A DNA stretch of 64,000 nucleotides from Entonaema liquescens (lineage: Eukaryota; Ascomycota; Sordariomycetes; Xylariales; Xylariaceae). Position numbers and translations under genes: made by a program. Below the pieces are notes generated by a model, which ran no database searches, was not told where the DNA came from, and saw nothing but the letters and a program-made list of their open reading frames with translations. Position 1 is the stretch's first letter; every line of letters starts with the position of its first letter. Positions 1 through 9,480 of the stretch are shown piece after piece. The DNA is taken from contig CADCSX010000008.1 in assembly GCA_902805475.1 (NCBI GenBank), positions 992,001 through 1,056,000 on the forward strand, read 5' to 3'.

Positions 1-1977
1 CTGTTTCTGTGTGTTATTTTACCCTTGAAGTTTTGTTTCTCTTATTATCCTAGATACAGTAGTAGGTACCTACTTACCAACACAATGACCAACTTATATT
101 GGCATACCGAACGGATTACATGCGTATCCAATAATAAGACGCCGAATATGGACCTTATTGTAACCCTATTTTGAAGCAATGTCATGTTCTATTTAACACT
201 AAAGTGCGATAAAGACGATTAATTGGCTTGAAGTGTAAGGAAGACCCGAATTGGACATGTAAGTTGCAATTTGTGTTAGTTATATCCCACTTAGGGAACC
301 ACAAACAGAACGTTATGGTTCAAGGTATCATCCGATTGGATACAGACTGAAACAATAGTAAGACCACGACTCGAGCACAGCCGTGTAGTATTAAGCAGAC
401 CGCAACTATAGACTCCCTAATGCACAACAGTATGCTGAACAGGCGGTATGCTCGAGCCTCCAGCTGAGGCTGAGCTTGCTGCACCTATCGCAAAACCGTG
501 TTGCAACACGTTCACCGACTATTTGAAAGTGACATAAGCGTCGCCTACACTTTACCACCGGTTCATGTTTCCAGAATTGCGTATGACGGATGATGACGAC
601 ACCTATTCTTAGTACTCTGGGAGTGCCCTATTGGTCTATCTCTACCGAGAACCTGTCAGCACACAGATCTCATCGCCATAGGGCTGGGCTGGCCCGCCCC
701 CAATATCAGTCGCGTGTAAGCGGATATGGGCCGGGAACGAGAAAACGACGTGTAAAGTGAAGAGAATATATAAATATAGAGCTAGTCCTCTCACTCTTGT
801 AAGATAGCTCAAGGCCTGGCACTCCAAAAAGATCCCATAAATACCAAAACACATTTTCTCCCACCTTCGCCATGCAAGAAGAGTACATTGTCTCTAAGCG
901 TTATACCAAACGTTCCACTCCCAGCTTTGCAGTGCGTTTTGCGCAATTTATCAACAGCGGCAAGCAAGAGAACATTCGCGAGCGACCAAAGGGGGCTCAT
1001 CAGCACTAATGGGGATAAAGCTTAGGTTTGTATTGGTGACTTGCCTAATTTCCGTGAGAGCGTCAACTGACGTATTCTACCGTAGCTCGTGGTGGTGGGG
1101 AAGTAAGAAGAGCCATGCGTACGACGAATGGACGGATAGACAGTATTCGTATAAGAGTACCTCATACACACTACGAACTCGATAGTTCTACGACTGATCG
1201 ACGCCAACTCATGGCCGCGCAATAGGATGGGCTATAAAGCCATTCTGGGAGCTGGATTCGACCGGGTTTCTAGAATACCCTTAAAACTAGGAGTCTTACG
1301 ACAATCATCCACACTTTTATTTTACTCTAGGCTCCAGGAAGAACATGTCTCGTTGTGAGAGAATGCTTTGAAACTATTTTATTAACGATTAACAATTCGA
1401 GAAACTGGAGTTCGGAGTTTGGCGTCAGAGACAAAGTGTATACCTTTTGTATAGTTTTTACTACTTCACTTAGTTATCTACCAAATACTCTCAAGTATAC
1501 AATATTATATAAGTTCATCACTCATACACGGATTTTACCCCCGCGGTCTTACATAGGCGTATTGACTTGGCGCCGAGTATTTGATGGGCGAAGTAGCTAC
1601 AAAAACTCCTACAAAGAACCTCTGGATTTACTTGCTGCGCTTTCATGAAAATCTTATTCCCGTGTCATCTCTGGTTTTATAACATAACTTTTTTACCTTA
1701 TGAGACAAAGAGACAATATAAAGAGGATACTTAAACTAAATCTTGCAATATTATTTTTATAGCTGCATATCTGATAATATCTGGTATCAGGTGAGTGTAA
1801 TATGCTTCTAAAGAGTAAGTCAGTCTTACCTAATAACCATTGTTCATGTTCAGTCCCGCACTCACTATCTTTCGCAAACCCCGATACAACAAACACCACG
1901 AATCCAACCCAGCCATAGAAAAAAAAAACCCTTCCCAACGCCAGCCCAACTAACCGGACCACCGCCCCGCCGTCACG
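1..1977. other. Intergenic region, no gene seen
   Basis: No open frame here has recognisable protein content; short frames on both strands lack family similarity. It contains an exact TAGGTACCTA palindrome at 63-72 and moderately AT-rich sequence. The last 150 bases before the ATG at 1978 are A- and C-rich and probably form the promoter and leader of the downstream gene. Confidence 0.6.
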
Positions 1978-3063
1978 ATGCAAGGCTTCAACATGGGGCG
2001 GTACGTCCCGCCCGACGTCGAGGGGACCACGACCGGCAACAAGCTACACAAGAAGCGCCCACCGGGCATCTCCGGCAGCGGCCAGCAGACGGTGCGGTTC
2101 GAGATGCCCTTCGCGATCTGGTGCGCGCACTGCGCGCAACCCACGCTCATCGCGCAGGGCGTGCGCTTCAACGCGACCAAGCGCAAAGTCGGCACGTACC
2201 ACACGACGCCGATCTTCTCCTTCCAGCTCACACACGGCTCGTGCGGGGGCGCGATCGAGATCCGCACGGACCCGCAGCACACGACGTACGCAGTGGTGTC
2301 CGGCGCGCGGAAGCGGGATACGGGGGAGGCTCACGATCCGCTGTCCACACGAGTACTCGTAAGCGACAAGGAGCGTGAGGGCGCGTTTGCGAAGCTGGAA
2401 AAGACGATTGCGGACAGGAAAGTGCTGGAGGACGCGAAGGAGCGCATCGACGAGCTGGAGCTCGAGAGCGCGCGCCGCTGGGAGGACCCGTACGAGCAGA
2501 ACCGGCGGCTGCGCGCCGCGTTTCGCGTCGGGCGGAAGGAGCGCGAACGGGATGCCGCGACGGCGGAGGACTTGCGCGAGAGGATGGGCTTGGGAATCGA
2601 GTTACTGCCCGCGAGCGAGGAGGATGCGAAAAGGGCGGCGCTGGTAGATTTCGGTCCGGCGTCGGATGCCGGCGGCGGTGAGATGGGGCGCAAAGCACTT
2701 GCGAAACCGCTATTTTCCATAACTAGTAATGGCGCGGACACCAAGGATGATAAGAATAAGAAGACAAAAGGCAAGAAGTTGAAATCCGAAGTCGCCGCTG
2801 CCCAGATGCGGGATAGTCTAGTGTCTGAGATCGTTGGTAACACACGGGTGGCTCAGGATCCGTTCCTATTGTTGGATCGCAACAATGGAGATACTAATAA
2901 GGGTCCAGCTAGGATTGCTGGGATCAAGAGAAAGAGGCTGGAGTCAGAACACGAAGATCATAAGGAGCCCAAGTCGTTAGAAAAAGAAGGGATAGCCGAT
3001 AGTGAACAAGAAGGGAAAGGTACAGTATCATTGACGTCGTTAGTTGAGTATGATTCGGACTGA
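1978..3063 (+). CDS. saf4: CWC16/Saf4-type (CCDC130-like) splicing factor
   Basis: A single-exon 361-residue protein of the CWC16 family (Yju2/CCDC94 and Saf4/CCDC130). The N-terminus begins MQGFNMGRYVPPDVEG, and residues about 40-110 carry the family core: RFEMPFAIWC, then a CxxC pair, GVRFNATKRKVGTYHTTPI and IEIRTDPQHTTYAVVSGA. The RFEMP-IWC and VSGA wording fits the CCDC130/Saf4 branch better than Yju2. Family members associate with the spliceosome in the nucleus around the catalytic steps. The first zinc pair is CAHC; the second is HGSC, with one Cys replaced by His, so a C2HC site is possible. The rest is charged and helical, with Lys-rich stretches near 245-265 suggesting nuclear localisation. 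The start was chosen because the conserved MxxFNxGRY start follows directly. It converges with UBC8, 464 bp away. Confidence 0.9.
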   Translation: MQGFNMGRYVPPDVEGTTTGNKLHKKRPPGISGSGQQTVRFEMPFAIWCAHCAQPTLIAQGVRFNATKRKVGTYHTTPIFSFQLTHGSCGGAIEIRTDPQHTTYAVVSGARKRDTGEAHDPLSTRVLVSDKEREGAFAKLEKTIADRKVLEDAKERIDELELESARRWEDPYEQNRRLRAAFRVGRKERERDAATAEDLRERMGLGIELLPASEEDAKRAALVDFGPASDAGGGEMGRKALAKPLFSITSNGADTKDDKNKKTKGKKLKSEVAAAQMRDSLVSEIVGNTRVAQDPFLLLDRNNGDTNKGPARIAGIKRKRLESEHEDHKEPKSLEKEGIADSEQEGKGTVSLTSLVEYDSD

Positions 3064-3527
3064 GATATGACTACATCGAAATGGCGTCTTAGGGGAAGGG
3101 AGTTCTTGTTTTGGTCAATATAGAGATACCCGTGTTAAACTATGGGATATAGCATATTAGGGGAGTTTTAGGGGGCACAAGGAAAGACGCCACCAAGCTG
3201 ATAGCACGGGGACTAGTCGTGTTGATTGATATTTATTGATACCCTTGTTCTATAGTGATCACGAAAGCAACGAATTGTGCTTACTTCCTATCGATCTGGT
3301 GTGAAAACAGCAAGCTGGCCAAGAACGTATCGTAGGAAGCGCAATAAAAGATCAATGCTAGACGTCGAGAACGGTTGCAATTCTAATAATAGGCTCAATT
3401 CCGTATGCAAATTCCGCGCAAAAACACCAAAGACCACCCGTAACCGTAAAACAAGTCCGTATTACTCCTTAATCCAGAGTTGGTTCATTGAATAGAGGTG
3501 AGATATTAGGGAATGAATTGGAACCGC
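3064..3527. other. Convergent 3' intergenic region
   Basis: The space between the convergent Saf4-like and UBC8 genes. Short frames at 3277-3495 and 3488-3706 have no recognisable content. It presumably holds both 3' ends. Confidence 0.6.
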
Positions 3528-4589
3528 CTACACGTCGTCCATTTGGCCGGCAGGTTCGTCCTCTTCGTCCCCGAAGCTCGCAACTGAGGACATATCATCG
3601 TCGTCTTCGCTCTCGGCCCCGGCGTCATCTCCGGCGTCTTTACTGGCATATTTCTGGACATATTCTATTTGCTATTAGCCAATCCCGCCTCCTATTCTCT
3701 ATGTAGGTAACGAGCATACCCTTGACCTTGGCATCGTAGCTTTTCGGCTCCCGCATCAACAGTGCAGCTGCTTCACCATTGAGGGATCGGCGGGGTTGGG
3801 ATATCTGAGAAGCTGGGGGAGAAAAACTTCGAAGATGTTGATCATATCGAACATCGGCGACCAAGTCTGGTTGATAACGTCCAGGCAAACCGAGCCGGAC
3901 CTATATCGTGATGATTTTCTTAGTTATGCCCTTGACTATAGTGATTCTCGTACCGAACGATACACGTCCAAGGTCCAGATCACTTACAGCTCATCAATGT
4001 TCGGGTGGAATATTCGGTTGACGAAGCCGATGCTGGGTGACTTATACGGGTATTGATCGGGCAACTCAACGTGGACTTTCCAGGTTCCATTCTCGAAGGG
4101 CGCTATATATTTCGTTAGGAATGGCTGGGTAACGAGATTCGACTTCCTCAGTATATACTAACTCTCAGCAGGCCCCTTGAATCGGACGTAGAACTCTTGC
4201 CTAGAAATGCGTGAGGATTCGGAGAACAAAGGGGTAGCGCGGCGAAGTTGCTTACACTGTAATTAAGTAGTTAGTATCATAGCAGACATCGAGAGAGAGG
4301 GAGAAGGGAAGGGGGGGTAAATACTATTGTCGTTGACTAGAGTGACCTCATAGTCGGACATAAGCCTACGAGGATTTAGTTGGAAGTGCCAGACTTCGTC
4401 AGTAAAGGTAAACCATACATCCTGCGAGATAGTTAGTAGAGGTCTCAAACACGAGTAACTAAGAACGTCGCATACTTCATGACCTTGTTTACGATCCCAT
4501 GTTAGCAGGTAATGCCTCGTAAAGCTATATATACCACCATAGACTTATGGACTCACATCTGTCTCGATTCGTCTGCGTGGACTACTCAT
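3528..4589 (-). CDS. ubc8: Ubiquitin-conjugating enzyme E2 UBC8 (8 exons, one frame break)
   Basis: Cytosolic E2 of the Ubc8/UBE2H type; in yeast it acts with the GID/CTLH ligase in glucose-induced degradation of gluconeogenic enzymes. Exons (descending): 4557-4589, 4476-4483 (8 nt), 4325-4365, 4256 (1 nt), 4163-4200, 3988-4102, 3720-3900, 3528-3664. Visible landmarks are MSSPRRRIETD, MSDYEVTLVNDN, MQEFYVRFKGP, ELPDQYPYKSPSIGF, the active Cys in SGSVCLDVINQTWSP (about residue 84), LNGEAAALLMREPKSYDAK and an acidic tail ending GQMDDV. Every intron has GT-AG ends, and most have a CTAAC-like branch site. One base is missing in the GGG run at 3783-3785 (DPLNGEA needs GGGG on the + strand); with it the exons total 555 nt, 184 residues, the usual family length. 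The 1-nt exon supplies the T of the ATG in NDN-M-QEF. Loss of function is unlikely because everything else is conserved. Confidence 0.93.
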
Positions 4590-6016
4590 TTTGCTCTTAT
4601 TCTGCCCCTCGGTAATTGATATATTCTCTTGTAGTCGTATTTCCGTTACTTAGTCTTAGGTGCTCTTAAGATGTATTCGTCAAGTAATGGGTTTCGTTCT
4701 CGTACGTCGTCTCTTCGGGGTTGAATTGTAATACCGTGATCGTTGTGCTCAAAGGAAATGTTTTCCAAAGACCAAGTAGCGAATATTGAATTGTAGAAAG
4801 GGCGGCGTATGGGTTGGTTATTCTTGTTTCTTAGATGTTGTCGAATGCGCCAAGGAAAGAAACGTTGGAAATATGTTGGAAAGAAGTCGATATGCTTGTT
4901 AAAAAAGGAGGGAAGGATTGAATGGGATGTTGTTAGGTAAGTTTAAGAGTTTAAGAGGTAAGTCAAGTCGGACCGTACCGTGGTAATGGGTGCTGTAGAA
5001 GTAGGTAGTATTACTAGTGGTAAGTGATAATACCTAATGGCCTAATGGGATTTATCGGGTTCGATCGGTGAAAGAGTTGGAAAGTGGAGGAGGTCCTAAA
5101 GGTCCTCTTGCCTTTGAGTATTGAATCCGAGTCAAGTCACGCACTCATTGAATGCATGTAGTAATGACGCGACCTTGCCTAGATAAGCCGATTTTAGCGC
5201 TATTCTTTGCGACAACTCAACTAGCAATATATTAAGTAAAAACCCCCCGCCAGCCCCGCTAAGCTCCGTGTACTGTAAGACTGTTTTATCGATAACTAGT
5301 GCCTATCGTTAATCTCTCTATAAGCACAGTATTGTGTAGATGCTATGACACAGTAAAAGCACCTGCTGACCATGCTGTATTTGCTAGCACATTGTACCTA
5401 ATTGCCCCTAAACTCAAACTGATAATTGATAATTCAATAGGTACACTATTCCTATCGGACATAATTCGTTACATCACTGCTTCTTCCATTCATCCTACCT
5501 ATCTTCCTTCTTCATCACCCGCATGTAACCCTTCTTACACCAACCATGCATCGTATGTTTGCTTCCATAGTGAATATCGCTTGGGCATCAGTTTACTTGC
5601 ATCCGGCATCACTTCTTGACCCATGATTTGTCTTCCCGACCTTGAGTTTCCCCTCCCGTTGTGAGCAACGTGTTCCCGTCACGCTGCATTTATAAGTGCG
5701 CACGCGACTCATTTGTTCAAGTTATATCCCCTTGCATGCCTGGATAACTGTCTTATACCGAGAGATCGACTCTCTTAAGACCGGTATTACTCTCAGCCAA
5801 CGCTAGGATAAGACTACCATGTATATAGGTTAGGTATGCACGACATGACCAGTCGTATAAACTCTCCCGGGTTTCGCCAATGAGCCGCAAGCTACCATAT
5901 CTCTCTCCAACATACCTAGCCAGCGACTCATAATCCTTTATGGCCTTATTTGGTTCCTTTGTTAATCATTACGGAGTAGACGGATAGCTATGCTCACTGC
6001 GGGTGGTCAGCTTGTC
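4590..6016. other. Intergenic region, no gene seen
   Basis: This is the promoter side of UBC8 plus the 3' side of the secreted-protein gene. A 106-codon frame at 5299-5619 (+) is low-information and resembles no family. I see no RNA gene here. Confidence 0.55.
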
Positions 6017-6721
6017 TTATTCGAGGCGGAAAATATTACGAACCAAACTTACCTTTCCAACTGCCTGTTGAGCGTTTGGAGGTAATTTTAGACCGGGAAG
6101 GTTTAACGGCGGTGGTGTCACGCCTTTGATTCCGCACGTAATCTCAATACTCCTCAGCAATCCACCAACAGCCCTTTGCTCCGGGGTGAATACGGCTAGG
6201 TTGGAAAACGTCAGACAGTTGGGCTCGTTAAACAAGCGTGCCTGGCATCCATCATCCATATTCGCGATGAAGGTTCCACATTGTGCTACCCCGGGTACGT
6301 TATAACATTTTGGGGTCGAATGTTGCAACCCAGGCTTGGGTAGCCGGATGTTTACCATTACCGTACCACGGCAATCTTTTGGGCCAGGCGGCCCTGAGAA
6401 TAATAATGCCGATATTGGCACTACTGGCTCCGTTGGCTGCGCCTGACTACCGGTTGTGGTGCCGTTAGGTGGATTCACGTCAACCTGCGGAATACCTGAG
6501 ATTTGCGGTACATCGGAAACCCGCGGGATATCTGATTCGACAACATGTTCTACTATTGCCTTCTCGGGTAGTTGATCGGTCTCGCTTGCTGTCGTTGCCC
6601 CGTCCATTACGAGAGGACGAACTGGGTTTTCGACCCGTATTCTTTGGCTCGATACAGGTGTTGCCAGCCATAAACCCCCCAGACTAAAAAAAGCTATCGT
6701 AGCGCCTCGCCGTATTTTCAT
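6017..6721 (-). CDS. Small secreted cysteine-containing protein, unknown function
   Basis: A 234-residue single-exon protein. The N-terminus MKIRRGATIAFFSLGG is basic then hydrophobic, with a likely signal-peptidase site after VSSQ near residue 26. Residues 27-110 form a Pro/Thr/Ser/Val-rich, probably disordered linker with repeated DIPR, DVPQ and GIPQ steps. Residues about 110-200 form the probable folded domain with six cysteines (in DCRGT, KCYN, QCGT, GCQA, NCLT and TCGI), enough for three disulfides. The tail is Pro/Leu-rich. I do not recognise the family; a secreted wall or host-interaction protein is possible but not shown. It lies about 400 bp downstream of the GH94 gene on the same strand. 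Confidence 0.7.
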   Translation of the reverse strand: MKIRRGATIAFFSLGGLWLATPVSSQRIRVENPVRPLVMDGATTASETDQLPEKAIVEHVVESDIPRVSDVPQISGIPQVDVNPPNGTTTGSQAQPTEPVVPISALLFSGPPGPKDCRGTVMVNIRLPKPGLQHSTPKCYNVPGVAQCGTFIANMDDGCQARLFNEPNCLTFSNLAVFTPEQRAVGGLLRSIEITCGIKGVTPPPLNLPGLKLPPNAQQAVGKVSLVRNIFRLE

Positions 6722-7122
6722 TATGGTTATTTTCGCTCACAATGGTAATTGAAGAGCAGAAGAATGTCCTGAAGTTCTATTCGTATCGCGATGACATTCG
6801 ACCTGAGACGTTGCCAAGGTGCGGTTCAAGTCAGTGTGGGCGTGCCCTCTCTTGGCGTTTCACGCTCTATCGATCTACTTTTTTGCGAAAGCAGGGGGAA
6901 CTTTGATACATTGGGTGATGGGAAATCAATATTGAAAATTCTATATGAGTATGACGCCGTCTATCAACAGGTTTTCATCAGCTGAAATAGGTTCAATAAG
7001 AATCTATCCAGCTAGCTCATCATAAGGCTCCCCTTTTGTTTCCATTTTGGCAAGTTAGCCCAATACCATAGGACCAACTAGTTATTGGCCATATAATCGA
7101 CAACTTTGAATAGCTTAACATG
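6722..7122. other. Intergenic region, no gene seen
   Basis: A 401 bp gap between two minus-strand genes, presumably the 3' end of the GH94 gene and the promoter of the secreted-protein gene. No coding or RNA signal was recognised. Confidence 0.6.
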
Positions 7123-9480
7123 CTATTTAGGTATCGTAACGGAGAGCTCATAGGTAGCACCTGGTTGGATATTGGTGAAGCGGGCTTCGGGAAGGATTTG
7201 GTCTCCATGTTTTACCACAACTTCTTTTGCGTCTGTTGAGCGACGAATGTCAATAATAAAAGTGGCGCCACGGAATAGGCGTGTCACTTTGATCGCGTCC
7301 CAGGAAGATGGTAGTTGTGGCTGGATACGCAAGCCTTTCGCATCCCCACGCAGACCGCATAGCCCTTCGATGAAACTCCGGTATACCCACGACACAGTCC
7401 CCGTGTTAAAGAGCTGGCTGGACCGACCCGCGGTGCGTGGATATTTCTGGTAGGCACCACGGTAATAATTTGGAATATACACGGGTAGCTGACCCCTCTG
7501 TATATAGTCCTCCTCTGAAGGTCCAGGAATCATCTTCCGTAGGGCATCGTATGCTCGATCGCTCTCCTTGATTGAATACAGGCTGTGGATGTAGAAGACA
7601 GCGGCATGGTTGTAGACAGATCCGTTCTCTCCCGAGCCGGGATATTTTTGCGTAACTCGCCCTACGTCTTCGCGCATGCCGTTATATGGGGGAGCGAACA
7701 TCACGATACCATACGGAGTATCCATCTGCGAGTCCACTTGAGGCAATATCCGCGCGATCTGGTCGCTGCTTGCTGCCCCGCTCAAGATCGACCACGTTTG
7801 CGGGTTCAACCAAATACGACCTTCGCTATCCTTCTTAACGCCGAAGATCACATTATCGTCCGTGATTCCTCGTGCAAACCAGTCCCCATCCCACAGGTGC
7901 GCATTAGCTGCATCGTTGACCTCCTTGGCTCCTGTGCGATAGTGTGCTGCCAGATCGGCTTTACCTTCGTGCTCACAGACATCCGCCCACAAGTTCAATG
8001 CGAATGCAGTGGCAACAGTCTGCCATCCAGATACACCCTTACCTTTGTAACCCACCATGTTCAACGGATCGCACCAATCACCTTGTGCAATGTAGCTCAG
8101 CCCACGCGCGTCTCGGGCCGAGAACAACCAATCCATAGCCCTACTAAAGCGCTCGAATACGGTATATGTGTCGCCATGCATTCCCTTCACTTGCTCCTTC
8201 AAAAGATCATAATCGCCCGTTTCGGAGAGATATGCCTCAAGTGTAACCGGCAACCAAATGCAGTGGTCAGTGTGCGGTATCTGATTAATGTACTTGAGCT
8301 CGGCACCCTCCGTCAGCAAGATACCATCGGGCATAGCGCCGTTCTTCTCCTGCTGTGCTACGGCGATCAGGAAAGCTCGACGTGCCACTTCAGGCTTAAT
8401 ATATGACATGCCCATGTTATCCTGCAGGTAATTGCGTGTCTGCGGATCTGTGGTCAGTCGATTCACATCGCCATGATAATAGCACTGCCGCGGTAGCCAA
8501 TTATTAACAAAGTTGTCTACATGCTTGTCGGGGGTCTCGATCTGTAAGCATCCTTTTCCCTTGTTGATATACTCTGCGTATTCCCGGGCTGTCTGTGCGA
8601 AGCTATCCTTGCTGAGGTACTTATCTCTCACTGCACGGATTTCGGCGTCATCGTATGCGGGCCCGAATAGGAACCGATACTCGCGTTGCTCGTTTGTCTT
8701 AACCTCTTCACGGTATTGTACGACAGCCACAGGTGTCTCGTACCGGGCATCACTGCGACTGAGCTCTGGTTGCGCCAGCGATGAAGGCGCATGAAGGCCA
8801 CCTTCACCCTCGAAGGCCTGTTGCATTGCTTCCCATGATGTCGGCGGGGTTTCGCACAAGAAATATGACTTATCCTTCAGATACTTATTCTTGAACCAGT
8901 CTGCTGCCTTTTGGTATGGTGTGACACTGCTGCTTACCACGCCGCCGAGGTCCGGTCGCCATTCAGCTTCTTGATTCATCCAGGACATGTATCCGAATGG
9001 GAAATAGGGGTACACGCTAATTCTGCGCGGTCGCGAGGATAGGTTGGTCACCTTGACTGACCAGAGCTCCACTACATCATGTGTAGGGATCACTAATGTC
9101 AGTTCGACGCGGATGCCGAGGTGTTCAACGGTCCAGGAGATATCGCTTTTGCCGACGGAAAACACGAACCGGTTGAGCGGAGCCCGGACCGGCTCATATG
9201 GTGCCGAAAATAGCTGGCCAGTCTCCTCGTCTTTGATGTAAACGAAACGACCCGGATGGTGCGCGTAGTAGTTCTGCTCGGGCTGCATGAAGGTCTTGGC
9301 CTCGAGGTTGGGTGCGTGCGCGTACTTAGACGGCTCCGGCTGCATGAATTGTGCCGTCGCATACCCGCGACAGGTGATCTGAATCATCATCTTCTGATTC
9401 CACAAGAATGCACCGGCTTTCGGCAGAGCCGTTGGGCTCGCCAGCTCGTAACGGTCGCCGTCCTCTGTAGAGCGTAACAT
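7123..9480 (-). CDS. GH94 phosphorylase, probable cellobionic acid phosphorylase
   Basis: An intact single-exon protein of 785 residues, close to the length of fungal cellobionic acid phosphorylases. Glycoside hydrolase family 94 enzymes cleave beta-glucosides with inorganic phosphate; this subtype converts cellobionic acid, released by oxidative cellulose breakdown (LPMO, cellobiose dehydrogenase), into glucose 1-phosphate and gluconate. The order fits the family: an N-terminal beta-sandwich (about 1-290), a linker helix, an (alpha/alpha)6 barrel (about 330-690) and a C-terminal beta layer. The motif QGDWCDPLNMVGYKGKGVSG contains the expected catalytic acid, Asp471, and the Cys-Asp-Pro-Leu-Asn wording resembles the cellobionate branch rather than cellobiose phosphorylase (WND). 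No signal peptide is evident, so it should be cytosolic and depend on uptake of the sugar acid. A TTTATAAA box lies about 97 bp upstream of the ATG. Confidence 0.9.
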   Translation of the reverse strand: MLRSTEDGDRYELASPTALPKAGAFLWNQKMMIQITCRGYATAQFMQPEPSKYAHAPNLEAKTFMQPEQNYYAHHPGRFVYIKDEETGQLFSAPYEPVRAPLNRFVFSVGKSDISWTVEHLGIRVELTLVIPTHDVVELWSVKVTNLSSRPRRISVYPYFPFGYMSWMNQEAEWRPDLGGVVSSSVTPYQKAADWFKNKYLKDKSYFLCETPPTSWEAMQQAFEGEGGLHAPSSLAQPELSRSDARYETPVAVVQYREEVKTNEQREYRFLFGPAYDDAEIRAVRDKYLSKDSFAQTAREYAEYINKGKGCLQIETPDKHVDNFVNNWLPRQCYYHGDVNRLTTDPQTRNYLQDNMGMSYIKPEVARRAFLIAVAQQEKNGAMPDGILLTEGAELKYINQIPHTDHCIWLPVTLEAYLSETGDYDLLKEQVKGMHGDTYTVFERFSRAMDWLFSARDARGLSYIAQGDWCDPLNMVGYKGKGVSGWQTVATAFALNLWADVCEHEGKADLAAHYRTGAKEVNDAANAHLWDGDWFARGITDDNVIFGVKKDSEGRIWLNPQTWSILSGAASSDQIARILPQVDSQMDTPYGIVMFAPPYNGMREDVGRVTQKYPGSGENGSVYNHAAVFYIHSLYSIKESDRAYDALRKMIPGPSEEDYIQRGQLPVYIPNYYRGAYQKYPRTAGRSSQLFNTGTVSWVYRSFIEGLCGLRGDAKGLRIQPQLPSSWDAIKVTRLFRGATFIIDIRRSTDAKEVVVKHGDQILPEARFTNIQPGATYELSVTIPK

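Noticed and set aside
2228..2843. Long minus-strand frames (156 and 170 codons) opposite the Saf4-like gene
   Set aside because: Pro/Ser/Arg-rich antisense shadows of a GC-rich conserved exon.
5299..5619. 106-codon plus-strand frame
   Set aside because: Composition reflects the local pyrimidine-rich DNA; no motif or neighbour support.
7585..8406. 273-codon plus-strand frame inside the GH94 gene
   Set aside because: Antisense shadow of a complete, conserved enzyme; no family content.
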